Below, piece by piece: positions 34,694 to 44,722 of a DNA stretch of 64,000 bases (positions are counted from its first letter, which is position 1; every line of letters begins with the position of its first letter). The stretch is from Rotaria sordida (taxonomy: Eukaryota; Rotifera; Eurotatoria; Philodinida; Philodinidae). Under the pieces are notes generated by a model that saw only the letters and a list, made by a program, of their open reading frames with translations, had not been told where the DNA came from and made no database searches. The stretch lies in NCBI GenBank assembly GCA_905250125.1, contig CAJNOL010001052.1:1-64000 (forward strand), read 5' to 3'. The position numbers and the translations under genes are program-made.

Positions 34694-35171
34694 CAAGGGG
34701 GAAACAGCTGAAATCAGATTTTTTTGATTTTTTTGATTTTTTGATTTTTTTTGATTTTTTGATTTTTCTGATTTTTGTTTTGATTTTTTTGATTTAAATC
34801 AATTGATTTTAAATCAAAAAAAATCAAAAAAGAAAACAAAAAAAATCAAAACAGAAATCAGAAAAATCAGAAAAATCAAAAAAATCAAAAAAATCAGAAA
34901 AATCAAACAAAAAATCAAAAAAATCAAAAAAATCAGAAAAATCAAACAAAAAATCAAAAAAATCAAAATCATCACGGAAATCAAAAAAATCTGATTTCAG
35001 CTGTTCCACCCTTGATTGATGTTTTGAACAACAGAGATTAAAGATTTTTTTGATTTTTGTTGATTTTTTTGATTTTTCTGATTTTCTTGATTTTTTTGAT
35101 TTTTTTGATTTTTCTGATTTTTCTGATTTTTTTTCTGATTTAAATCAAAAAAATCAGCTGTTTCCCCCTTG
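34694..35171. mobile_element. hAT-like foldback with (GATTTTTT)n body and 8-bp target duplication
   Basis: Ends CAAGGGGGAAACAGCTGA and TCAGCTGTTTCCCCCTTG are exact inverted copies. The flanks carry AGTTGTCC at 34686-34693 and 35172-35179, an 8-bp duplication as made by hAT transposases. The body consists almost only of GATTTTTT-type units on one half and AAAAAATC units on the other, with a second internal copy of the end motif at about 35000. No transposase. It sits in or beside the 5' part of the acidic-protein gene. Confidence 0.88.
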
Positions 35172-35370
35172 AGTTGTCCACAGTGCTTCTTGGAAAAATC
35201 CTTGTCTTGTATAATCCCTAAAGAGTGCTTGACTTTCTCATTATATGACCGCGATTTACGTGATGTCAAGAGAGAGAGAGACGGAACGACCGAAAATGCA
35301 TAGCAAGTCATCTGAAACACTTATACAAAACCAGTCCGAGATGGCAGATGAAAGCTATCCGAAGTTATGT

Positions 35371-35525
35371 CGAGGGAGAAAAAGCGAGACTCCAATGGTA
35401 AATTACAGTTGGAGTACAGTGGAGTCCAGCTGAAGTCTAATGGCTACGTATACCTTGCACTCCCGGTAGACTGCAACTGTACTCCACCTGTACTTCAGAG
35501 TGCAAGTCTCACTTTTTTCCCCTTG
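35371..35525. mobile_element. Second hAT-like foldback, 155 bp
   Basis: Ends CGAGGGAGAAAAAGCGAGACT and the complement of CAAGGGGAAAAAAGTGAGACT. The flanking octamers AGTTATGT (35363-35370) and AGCTGTGC (35526-35533) agree at five of eight sites and differ only by transitions, compatible with an old target duplication. The terminal sequence is related to the neighbouring element. Confidence 0.65.
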
Positions 35526-35767
35526 AGCTGTGCACACCGCGAGGCGATGTAGCAGTTGGGTCTGTCATCACGCACTAGACAAGCTTGGACACGTTCACGT
35601 GCATCAAAAGTCCATCTCACAGATTAAGAAAAACACTTTCATTTTACGTATATGAACTAAATCGTTAAGTTAAAAAGGTACCAACTGTTCAGAATTTCTG
35701 AACATCCGACAGCAGTTAACAAATCGACCAGTCGATGGAGAAAATTGTTCCACTTTATGGGGAAATG

Positions 35768-35932
35768 GGTGTGGGTGTGGCTAAACAGAAGAAGAGCACC
35801 CACACCCACACCCACACCCACCCACCCACCCCCACACCCAAACCCACACCTACCCACACACCCACACCCCACCACACCCACACACCCACACCCAGCCACA
35901 CCCACACCCACACCCACACCCACCCACACCCT
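35768..35932. repeat. TGTGGG-type inverted tract 13, long C-rich arm
   Basis: GGGTGTGGGTGTGGCT, spacer AAACAGAAGAAGAG, then about 135 bp of CCCACA units with CACC and CCCCCA variants. G-rich arm first. Confidence 0.85.
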
Positions 35933-36673
35933 GATTTTCATTTTTTCGTTGACAAGAATGTGGGTGTGACGATAAGGAGATGAGGATGGGGAGTGGATGT
36001 TCCAGATGATATTTATCCAATTTTTATTCAATAAATATCTTTCTATTCATCTTGGATATTTATGACATAATCGAAATACAATTCTTATCCTAAAAATCAT
36101 TGAATTGTGGAAAAATAAAACATCATTTTCGCATCTTTGCAGTATGATACCTTAGTTAGAATGAACACATCAATAATGACTATAGGTACTTCTGGGGGAT
36201 ATTCTACTCATTTTTGTGTCGAAGTGGAACTCAATTGACGTGGAATTTAAACTCTATTCAATGATAACAATCTCTTGTGAAATCCTTCGAAAAATCAAAA
36301 AATTGAATTTTGATATCAACGTCATTTAATGAGTTCTTTAAAAATATCTTCAGCACACTTCCTTGATTGAATGATGATACTTTCATTGTAACATTGTCAT
36401 TTTGCTCGACTGTTTAAAAAGAAAAAGAAAAGACATTGTTTCATTCCACAAAAGAAAAATGACACAAGGATCTGATAAGGTTGACACAGGTGCAATATTA
36501 ATCTGTAAAAAAAATCAAACTTAAGGCAAATATAAGGTTAAAAGTATATTACAATGCTGTGTTTTTTTTGTCAACTCATCATTTCATGATGATTTACTTA
36601 TAGTATATCAAAAGACAAAAAACATATATATATATACTAAAAAATTTTCAGTAAATTATTTTAAAAATTTAAA
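35933..36673. other. Upstream region of the secreted orphan
   Basis: No gene seen. The part 36450-36670 is similar to 38590-38690, upstream of the truncated copy, so promoter and gene were duplicated together. A (TA)n run lies at about 36623-36638. Confidence 0.5.
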
Positions 36674-37642
36674 ATGATGAAAATGTATTTGTACTTAATA
36701 TCATTCATTCTATATTATTATTCTGGTGAGTGTAGTAGTCAGCCGTATTTTCCAACTCAAATTGTTTTTTCCGATGATGGTGGTAAAACAATAACTGCAA
36801 TTGATGAAATAAATCAACGAGCGTACATTTCTACAGGACGACAAACTTCTTTCGTGATGAAACATTTTCCATATGCAATTCCTGATTCTCCTCAATCAAA
36901 ATATTATGTTCAATTATTAGTAGAACACCCAACGAATTGGTGTGCGTATGGAACATATTGGAAGTATGGTGGAAATCTATATAATTCATTTCCTTCCGAT
37001 TGGGTTAATGGCACTTCATTTGAAATAAAAAATTATATGAAATTTACTTATAAAATGATACATTCAAATGATTCTTCTACAGATGAGGATTATTGGTATT
37101 CAGATGTAACATGCAAAGTTCAGACTGGACAAACTTATCCATGTGACGGAATTTATTTTAAAAAAAATACACAAATTCCTCTTCGATTAACTAGAGTTGT
37201 TCGTCAAGGTTGGAATATTGTCAAAGTAACAATACCTTATATGATAATATCCATGGGAAAACCAGATGAAAAATACTTCAATTCAGTTCCGAAAAATTGG
37301 TCACTCATATGCCAAGATACTATGCTTGGACTTTTGCATTATCCACAAACACCAAAAATAGATTTACATGAAAGTGTAGAAGTTGAAATTTGGCTTTCAA
37401 CTCCACCACATCGAATAAATGGAAATGATACTGTTATTATTCAATGGAAACCAAGGGAATGTACTGATTGTTTTACATGGACACCAAAACAACTTTCTTT
37501 TAACACTGAAAATTTCCAAGAACGACAAATATTAAAAATAACTCGTGTAAAAGATGGATCACCAACAAATCTTATTCCACTTTTTAATGGTGGGGGTTTC
37601 GATAGTGTTGTAGCAGAAGTTTATTCAATTATTATTCAATAA
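36674..37642 (+). CDS. Secreted protein of unknown function
   Basis: A 322-residue frame. The N-terminus (MMKMYLYLISFILYYYSGECSS) is a signal peptide; the second or third codon Met could also start. The mature part has N-glycosylation sites (NGT, NDS, NWS, NDT) and few cysteines (WCAYGTYW, VTCK, YPCDG, LICQD, ECTDC), a pattern of an extracellular beta-rich protein. The text VFSDDGGKTITAIDEINQRA suggests a bdelloid-type orphan family, but I cannot name a domain. A GTGAGT right after YYYSG could be an unused donor. A truncated relative lies at 38650-38908 on the same strand. Confidence 0.7.
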   Translation: MMKMYLYLISFILYYYSGECSSQPYFPTQIVFSDDGGKTITAIDEINQRAYISTGRQTSFVMKHFPYAIPDSPQSKYYVQLLVEHPTNWCAYGTYWKYGGNLYNSFPSDWVNGTSFEIKNYMKFTYKMIHSNDSSTDEDYWYSDVTCKVQTGQTYPCDGIYFKKNTQIPLRLTRVVRQGWNIVKVTIPYMIISMGKPDEKYFNSVPKNWSLICQDTMLGLLHYPQTPKIDLHESVEVEIWLSTPPHRINGNDTVIIQWKPRECTDCFTWTPKQLSFNTENFQERQILKITRVKDGSPTNLIPLFNGGGFDSVVAEVYSIIIQ

Positions 37643-38649
37643 ATTTCTTTCTTTTCATTGTGAATTAATCGAAACAAAATTTTATTGAACAGGCACTTCA
37701 ATTCATGTAGACCTTGACGAATTCTATAGCTACAATTACTTGAAGAATGTGCAAGTTGTTTTAGTCATCACATGTAAATAATCGAGAAAGATATTTTGTA
37801 TCTGAATTAAATGCCGAGTGGGTCGAACTATTCAGTATATTATGTATAAAGGTGTAAGTCGATGTGTTGATCAGCAGCGGCTGAAATCTTTTCATGATGT
37901 TTTCAAAAATTTTCTTAGTTTCGAGAACTTTTGACATGAAAAAGAGAAAAACTGGTAGAAGAGAGCCAAACGTAAACTTTTTTCTTCATGTACTCGACAG
38001 GCGTATACCTCAACATGCATCTATATCACATCATTTTTTTTGCTCAAGAAGTTCAAAACACTCATGCGCAGAAGAGAATAAATTCGACTAGGAAACATTC
38101 TAACTAGAAACTGCTAATAGACAAGAAGATGCATGAAAACTGATTCTGAGTGTTCAAAATTATCAAAAATCTAGTATTTTTTTTTATGTCGCGGCTAAAA
38201 TTTTAGTAATTATTTACGGCAACGCTGGGGGTGTCTCAGGTCGATCGGCTTACACTTCTAATTATAATAATCTTCTTGAACAACTTTGCATGCTTTTCGA
38301 GTATAGATAAGCTTTTATATTTCTTTTTAAACGAACTGTATGATTTATTTTCATCATTATGATTTCTTTATGGATTATTCAAAAATTTGAAAGTTGATAT
38401 TAGAGCTTCTATTTACATTTTAATGGTTTTCCATTTAATATACATATTAAATTGAGAACAAGAGAAAATGCTTCTATGAAAATGATCCAGCAGAATTTTC
38501 ATTTCAAATTGATTTATTCGATTTTGAAAAATCCTTTTCAGTACACGTTCATAATTGATGGATATATTATTGCTACTTCGTCATTCAGCTTAAATATGTG
38601 ATAACAAAGAAAAAGAACAAAGTCGATATCAGACTGACATAGGTTATAT
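37643..38649. other. Gene-free stretch between the orphan and its truncated copy
   Basis: No supported gene. A 65-codon frame at 37894-38091 has no recognised features. Confidence 0.35.
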
Positions 38650-38908
38650 AAAAGTAAAATTAAAAAAAGCTCAGGCAATTATAAGGATGAAAATATATTT
38701 AACTGATTTCCTTTGCATTGGAGTAATATAAGTTCATTTGAAATAAAAAATTATCTTGAATTTAAATATGAAATGATCCATTCAAATGATTCTTCTATAG
38801 ATGAAGATTATTGACATTCAAATGAAACATGTCAAGTTGATAGTGGAGAAACTTATCCATGTGAAGAAATTTACTGTCAAAAAAAATACTGGAATTCTTG
38901 TTCGAACT
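38650..38908 (+). pseudogene. Truncated copy of the secreted orphan
   Basis: Aligns by eye with the upstream region and residues of the gene at 36674: SSFEIKNYLEFKYEMIHSND corresponds to TSFEIKNYMKFTYKMIHSND, and SGETYPCEEIY to TGQTYPCDGIY. An internal deletion removes most of the first third, and a TGA replaces a Trp codon (YWY to stop). The similarity ends at TCGAAC, directly followed by a TGTGGG tract. Confidence 0.8.
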
Positions 38909-38909
38909 A

Positions 38910-39210
38910 GGGTGTGGGTGTGTGGGTGAATAATCGTTCTAGTCTACACCCATATCCACATCTATACCCACACCTACACCCACTTACACCCACCTACACC
39001 CACATTTACACCCACCCACACCTCACACCCACCCACACTCACATCCCACATCCACACCCACCCACACACCCCACACCCGCACCCATCCCACCCACACTCA
39101 CCCACACTCACACTCACCCACACCCCACACCCAGCCACACCCACACCCACATCCCACACCCACATCCCACACCCAGCCACACCCACACCCACATCCCACA
39201 CCCACACCCT
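38910..39210. repeat. TGTGGG-type inverted tract 14, about 300 bp
   Basis: GGGTGTGGGTGTGTGGGTG, spacer AATAATCGTTCTAGT, then about 260 bp of C-rich units with several sub-repeats (CACATCCCACACCCA, CAGCCACACC). G-rich arm first, joined directly to the truncated orphan. Confidence 0.88.
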
Positions 39211-39688
39211 TCATAAGAAAGTAAACAGTCATTTATTTTGAGGTTAACTAAATCCGGTAACAATCTTATATTTCACTCCTATTGCTCGAGCATAATATTA
39301 TGAAATATAGTTTGAGGATTTTGAATTCGATCGAACCGTTATTAGAGCAACTAAGTTTTTTGACTATTAATTTTTGGCATCTTGTTTAACACAAACTACT
39401 CAATAAAGTTTTTTCGTGCTTATCATGTCACATAGTTTTACTTTCATTGATTTTTCTGTCAGTTATTACCTATGAATAAAAATAGTTTCTATTTGCATTA
39501 TTTCTAACCAATCTGATCTTTCCTTTAATAGTTTTTCTATACCTCTACAGCGACATCCATGTTTACCTCTTTAAATTATTCGATTGCTTTTACTCATGCC
39601 CACAAGTGTATGTTGACAACCAACATGGCTGTTTAGTAAATATCAATGTAAATGTATAAATATTATTTTGACTAAAGATAAAACATAG
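39211..39688. other. 5' flank of the first ART-TPR gene
   Basis: AT-rich; no gene and no distinct promoter element besides generic TATA-like words near 39654. Confidence 0.35.
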
Positions 39689-42600
39689 ATGGCTGATGTT
39701 AATATAAGCCAAAATAAAGAAAATTTCGTGTTGATTTGGCTTGATCGAGCACTTGATACAAAGTATAATGACTTACGAAATCTGGCCAAAATACGTGATG
39801 TTGCTTACTCTCTTCGTACTTATACTGATCCAACAGTTTGCTTAGAATATATTAAAGCATCATCTAATGAAAAAATTTTTCTTATTGTATCGGGTACTAT
39901 TGGTAAAGAGTTTGTTCCTCTTATTCATCATCTTCCACAAGTTCAATCAATTTATGTTTTATGTTTACATAAACGACAACAAATAGAATGGACAAGTGCA
40001 TTTTCAAAGATTAGACAAGAAGATATTTTTAATCATGTCAGTCCACTTATTGATCGTTTAAAAATTGATTTATTCAAATGTGAATATGTATCAGACATTA
40101 GCTTCAAACTTGAAAGATCAATTTTTGACATTCATCAAAAAATGACTGATTTCAAATGGTCTCGTCTACTATCTCATACTTTAACCAAATTAATTCCAGA
40201 TAGAAAAGCTCAACAAGAAATGATCGATTATTTACGTGATTATTACAAGGATAATCAAGCTAGTTTAGAATTTCTCGATGATTTTTCGAAAAATTATAAA
40301 AATGAACAAGCTATTCGATGGTATACACGTCCTGGATGTCTATTTCGAAGTCTTAATCGTTCATTTCGAGAAGAGAATATTGAAGAAATTTATAGATTTC
40401 GATCATTTATTAGAGATCTTTCCGAACAAATCGATTTATTATATATTGAACAAAAGGAAACAATAGGATGTGATTCATATACTGTTTATCGTGGCACATG
40501 TCTTCCTTATGATGATATTGCCATTCTCAAATCCAATCAGGGAAAATTAATTTCGTTTAATGGATTTCTTTCCACAAGTTTTGATCATAATGCAGCATTA
40601 GTTTTTATAGAACCAAGTAGCAAAGAAGAGCAAAAAGAAGCCGTACTCTTCCAATTCTTTGTTAATACTGATCTTGACACAACTTCTTATGCTTACATTG
40701 GACTTGAAAGTGATATTTCTGATGAATTAGAATTGCTTTTCAATATAAATACAATCTTTCGTATAAATAAAGTTGAATATGATGAATCAGCTAAACAATG
40801 GTTTGTTCGATGTGAACTTTGTCTGAAGAATGATGTAGAACCACTTTATTTAGAAAACAATGATGATATCAATGAGAATCATTCTAATTTATATCAATTT
40901 GGTATATTATTAATGCAAGCTGGACAAATATCCCAAGCGGAAAAGTTTTATTATAAATTATTAGAAGAATCTTCAGGAAATTTCAGAGCAGAATTTAATT
41001 GTTATACTGGACTTGGCGCTGTTTTCTTTCATCTAGAAAACTATACACATGCACTCGAAATGTATTCAAAAGCATTAGATTTAAATATTCAACCCGAAGT
41101 CATTTACAATGATATGGCAAATATACATGTTAAATTAAATGAATATCAAATTGCAATTGAATTTTATGCTCGATCACTATCCCTTATTGATGATGAAAAT
41201 GACATCCATTTACTGGCTACAACGTTAGCTAATATTGCGAATGTATATCATCTTCAAGGTGCTTACAAACAAGCTCTTGAAATATATGAAAAAGCCAGTG
41301 ACTTATACGTAGATGCTTATGGAGGCATGTACCAACATCCGAAGCAAGCTGGTCTCTATGACATGATGGCTATGGCTTATAGACAATATGGCATGTTTGA
41401 TAAAGCCATGGAATATTATCAGGATTCTTTAACGATTTTGAAAAAGACCTTACCGACAGAACATCCAAATTTGGCACAATGCTATAATAATATTGGTCTT
41501 CTTTTCTATGATCGAGATGATCCTGATTCAGCATTTGAATATTTTCAAATGGCTTTAGCTATTGATGAACCACTAGGACATCGTCATCTACGTTTGGCTA
41601 CTATATATGGGAATTTAGCTGTTATTTATTCTATCCGAAATCAATACGATCTTGCAATTCAATATCATGAACGTGCAGTTAACATATGCCGTGAAGTTTT
41701 ATCAGAACACCATCCGGATCTAGCTATTCGCTATGTCGATCTTGGTGTTACATTAATAAAACAACGAAAATTTGATGAAGCTCTCAACGTCTTGCATAAA
41801 GCGAGAGCAATTTATGAGAACCAAGATATTAGCACCTTTCCATTAGATCATCCAAATTACGCTAAATTCTACAGTACTATGGCTGATTTATATTCTGAAA
41901 AGAGTGATTTTAATCAAGCATTTGAATTTTACACTAAAGCACTTCATATTCGACAAGTTTATTACTATCCAGATCATCCGTTAATTACTGCTAATCTACA
42001 CAATCTTGGTGTCATACGTCATAGACAAGGTCAATATTATCGAGCTCTTGGTTTCTACCAAAGAGCAAAAGATCTATTTGAACAAGTCATGCCACAAAAT
42101 CAAAATGCTCTCACTTCCCTTTATGATAATTTAGCAAGTTTGTATTTTGACAAAGCTGAATATGAACTAGCTTTAGAATATTATGCGAAGTCTTTAAATA
42201 TTCGACGACAGATATTCGATGCAAAACATCCATCTATTGCTAGAAGTGAAATGCATCTTGGAAAAATTCATGCACATTTGCGAAATTATAAAGATGCTTT
42301 TGATTATTATAATCGAGCTCTTCAAAACAGTGACAATCTAGGTGAAGTTTATATAAATCTCGGAGATCTTCATTCATTTCAAAATCAGCATACCAATGCG
42401 ATGGACTTTTATGAAAAAGCTTTGACTTATTACAAAGAAACCTATGGCGATAATCATTCATACACAGCTACAACTTATTCTAAAATTGGTAACGCTTTTT
42501 ATTTACTCGACAATTATGATAAGGCAATAAATAATTACATGATAGCTTTACAAATTTTTCAGCAAATTTATCCTGAAGATCACAAAGACATTGCTACTAT

Positions 42601-42973
42601 ACTTAATAATGTTGCTAATATTCTTAGTGATGTCGGTCAGTTAGACGTCGCTGTTAATCTTTATATACGAGCGCTTGAAATCTACCGAAAACACTTTACT
42701 GCATCACATCCAGAAGTATTGACAAGTCAAACAAATATTGCTCATTGTTGTAGAGTATTAGCAAGGCAATGCGTTGAGCAAGGACACTGGCAAGAAGCTC
42801 TCGATTTCTGTCAAGAAGCCTTAGAAATTTATGAAAAAGTATTACCTGCCGGTTCGACTGAAAGAGAATCAACATTAACAAGTGTGAAAAATGATATGGA
42901 CCAATTGCGAGACTTGATTACATCAAGCGTAGAAGACACTGCCACAAGTATGCAAGACAAAATATCAGAATGA
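39689..42973 (+). CDS. NAD:arginine ADP-ribosyltransferase with TPR array (ART-TPR), copy 1
   Basis: A single exon of 1094 residues. Residues 1-130 form an N-terminal region shared with the second copy (IFLIVSGTIGKEF, VQSIYVLC). The ART domain spans about 155-385: AIRWYTRPGC, VYRGT with Arg268, FLSTS at 293-297 and the catalytic ExE as E346-L-E348, so the R-S-E triad of mono-ADP-ribosyltransferases is complete. From about 400 to 1060 follow some 16 TPR units of the kinesin-light-chain type (YNNIGLLFYD, ALEYYAKSLNIRR, HPNLAQCYNNIG). In the family the ART part moves ADP-ribose from NAD to arginine and the TPR array binds partners. No signal peptide, so the protein is presumably cytosolic. The family is expanded in bdelloids; target and role are unknown. 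Confidence 0.9.
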   Translation: MADVNISQNKENFVLIWLDRALDTKYNDLRNLAKIRDVAYSLRTYTDPTVCLEYIKASSNEKIFLIVSGTIGKEFVPLIHHLPQVQSIYVLCLHKRQQIEWTSAFSKIRQEDIFNHVSPLIDRLKIDLFKCEYVSDISFKLERSIFDIHQKMTDFKWSRLLSHTLTKLIPDRKAQQEMIDYLRDYYKDNQASLEFLDDFSKNYKNEQAIRWYTRPGCLFRSLNRSFREENIEEIYRFRSFIRDLSEQIDLLYIEQKETIGCDSYTVYRGTCLPYDDIAILKSNQGKLISFNGFLSTSFDHNAALVFIEPSSKEEQKEAVLFQFFVNTDLDTTSYAYIGLESDISDELELLFNINTIFRINKVEYDESAKQWFVRCELCLKNDVEPLYLENNDDINENHSNLYQFGILLMQAGQISQAEKFYYKLLEESSGNFRAEFNCYTGLGAVFFHLENYTHALEMYSKALDLNIQPEVIYNDMANIHVKLNEYQIAIEFYARSLSLIDDENDIHLLATTLANIANVYHLQGAYKQALEIYEKASDLYVDAYGGMYQHPKQAGLYDMMAMAYRQYGMFDKAMEYYQDSLTILKKTLPTEHPNLAQCYNNIGLLFYDRDDPDSAFEYFQMALAIDEPLGHRHLRLATIYGNLAVIYSIRNQYDLAIQYHERAVNICREVLSEHHPDLAIRYVDLGVTLIKQRKFDEALNVLHKARAIYENQDISTFPLDHPNYAKFYSTMADLYSEKSDFNQAFEFYTKALHIRQVYYYPDHPLITANLHNLGVIRHRQGQYYRALGFYQRAKDLFEQVMPQNQNALTSLYDNLASLYFDKAEYELALEYYAKSLNIRRQIFDAKHPSIARSEMHLGKIHAHLRNYKDAFDYYNRALQNSDNLGEVYINLGDLHSFQNQHTNAMDFYEKALTYYKETYGDNHSYTATTYSKIGNAFYLLDNYDKAINNYMIALQIFQQIYPEDHKDIATILNNVANILSDVGQLDVAVNLYIRALEIYRKHFTASHPEVLTSQTNIAHCCRVLARQCVEQGHWQEALDFCQEALEIYEKVLPAGSTERESTLTSVKNDMDQLRDLITSSVEDTATSMQDKISE

Positions 42974-43113
42974 ATGATGAAATGACTAAAAAAGGCATTA
43001 AAATAGACTTCGTAATAGTTCTTTTTTGTTTCAAAATTATTGACAATGTTAACGTTCCAAAATTATTGTATATTCAAATTTTCTTTTACTGAGAATTTGT
43101 AATTAATATTCCG

Positions 43114-43387
43114 GCGTGGGTGTGGGTGGGTGTGGGGTGTGGGTGTGGGTGTAGGTGTGTGGGTGTGGGTGTGGGTGTGGGTGGGTGTGGGTGTGGGTGT
43201 TGAGTGTGAGGATGGGTGTGAGTATGAGGATGGGTGTGAGTATGAGGACGGGTGTGAGTGTGAGTATGGGTGTGAGTGTGAGTATGGGTGTGAGTGTGAG
43301 TATGGGCGTGGGTGTGATAATAAATAATCACATCCACATCCATCCTGGGTGCTCATTATAAGTAAGCACTCACCCACATTCACACTC
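43114..43387. repeat. TGTGGG-type inverted tract 15, long G-rich arm
   Basis: About 200 bp of G-rich units with a sub-repeat GATGGGTGTGAGTATGAG, then a spacer, then a short C-rich arm CACTCACCCACATTCACACTC. G-rich arm first. Confidence 0.85.
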
Positions 43388-43738
43388 TTTTTACTTGTGG
43401 TATGCTATGCAGCTTCATTTATGACGTTTGAAATACTCTCTGCAGTGATTGAAATTCTCCTCAGAAGGTGTTCATCAAAATCATAAATAATGAAAATCAG
43501 CCGTACCGAGTCGAATTCATTGTTGATTTCTTCCGACCGAGGTGAGCGTTGTATAAGTCAGAGGGGTGCGTTGTTTGTCAGACAACTTTTGTGGCATTCT
43601 TTCTTCATCACAACATTTTGGTCTTTTTTTCGCTCTTTTATTCTCGCTTTTCTTTTTGAATTCTTTTCGTTCGCATACTCTATTTGGAAGAATTGCATGT
43701 GATAACAGTAAAAAATTCAAGATAAAGAACAAGAGAAG

Positions 43739-43894
43739 GATGTGGGTGTGGGTGTGGGCGTGGGTGTATGGGTGTGGGTGTGAGTGTGGGTGTGGCGGTT
43801 TCTTTATCTACACTCACACCTACACCTCACACCCACACTCACACCCACACCCTCACACCCACACCCACACCCACGCCCACGTCCACCCACACCC
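43739..43894. repeat. TGTGGG-type inverted tract 16
   Basis: About 60 bp of G-rich units, spacer with GTTTCTTTATCTAC, then about 85 bp of C-rich units. Its C-rich arm abuts the left end of duplicated segment copy B. G-rich arm first. Confidence 0.85.
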
Positions 43895-44624
43895 TCGTAG
43901 ACGAACAATGGGTGTGGGTGTGGATTTGTATCTGGATTCACTGAAAGATCATTCTCACACTTACTTATGTCTGAATATATAGAGATGGCATCACTGACAT
44001 TTGTTTTTGATGATGTATCATAAGGTGAAACAAATTATACTATAGATAGCGAATGTTATATTTAAACAGCAAATAATCATCTTATATTTAGTTGTGTTAC
44101 AAAGTGAACTCGTGGAAAAAATGTAGATGAAATCTAATATATAAATTAACACTAAAATCTACATATAAATAAGTAAGAAAAAAAACATTCTCACTACATA
44201 ATTGAATAACGTTGATTTTTTTTAATGTAATTTATTTTAATGTTTATGTTTATGTGTAAATAAATGTGCAAAATCATTTAATATTGATGATAAATTTGTT
44301 GTTTGTTTTGTTTGATAATCAGAATAGAAATCATCTATTACAATAGTTTGATTATCAAGATGAATTCGACGATAATTATCTTCATTTTTATCAATAGTTG
44401 ATGTTGATAAATATACATTAACATCTAACGTATAAATATTTTCTTTAACATTAGTTGTTCCATATTGATTTTGATTATTAAGAATTCGATTTTATTGAAA
44501 TGTTGTTAGTATTAAATTTTGCTAAACCATTATGAAACCAAGTAGACATTGAAAGAGAACGTGATGGTCGTTTTTCAGACAGAATATTCGTTATTGATTT
44601 ATCAAATCTAAGGTTAGGAATTGA
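43895..44624 (-). pseudogene. Copy B of the dispersed duplication, bounded by telomere-type tracts
   Basis: Homologous to 17146-17770, with a core (44025-44215) that is almost identical to 17231-17390. On the minus strand a frame of about 81 codons is open, with NNQNQYGTTNVKENIYTLDV, then STIDKNEDNYRRIHLDNQTI and LNDFAHLFTHKHKH, ending at a stop at 44237-44239; it is the intact equivalent of the broken copy A. It looks like the last exon of an unidentified gene. Homology to copy A ends at the left at the C-rich arm of tract 16 and at the right at the G-rich arm of tract 17. Confidence 0.65.
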
Positions 44625-44722
44625 TGGGTGTGGGTGTCGATAAAAAAAACAGCCACAGCCATACACTCACATTTACACATCCATACCCACTCCCACACTT
44701 ACATACCCATACACCCACACTC
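44625..44722. repeat. TGTGGG-type inverted tract 17
   Basis: GGGTGTGGGTGTCG, spacer AATAAAAAAAACAG-like, then a diverged C-rich arm (CCATACCCACTCCCACACTT and similar). G-rich arm first, joined directly to copy B. Confidence 0.75.

Noticed and set aside
34803..35009. Lys/Ile-rich and Asp/Phe-rich frames on opposite strands
   Set aside because: They lie inside the GATTTTTT foldback and follow from the 8-bp simple repeat.
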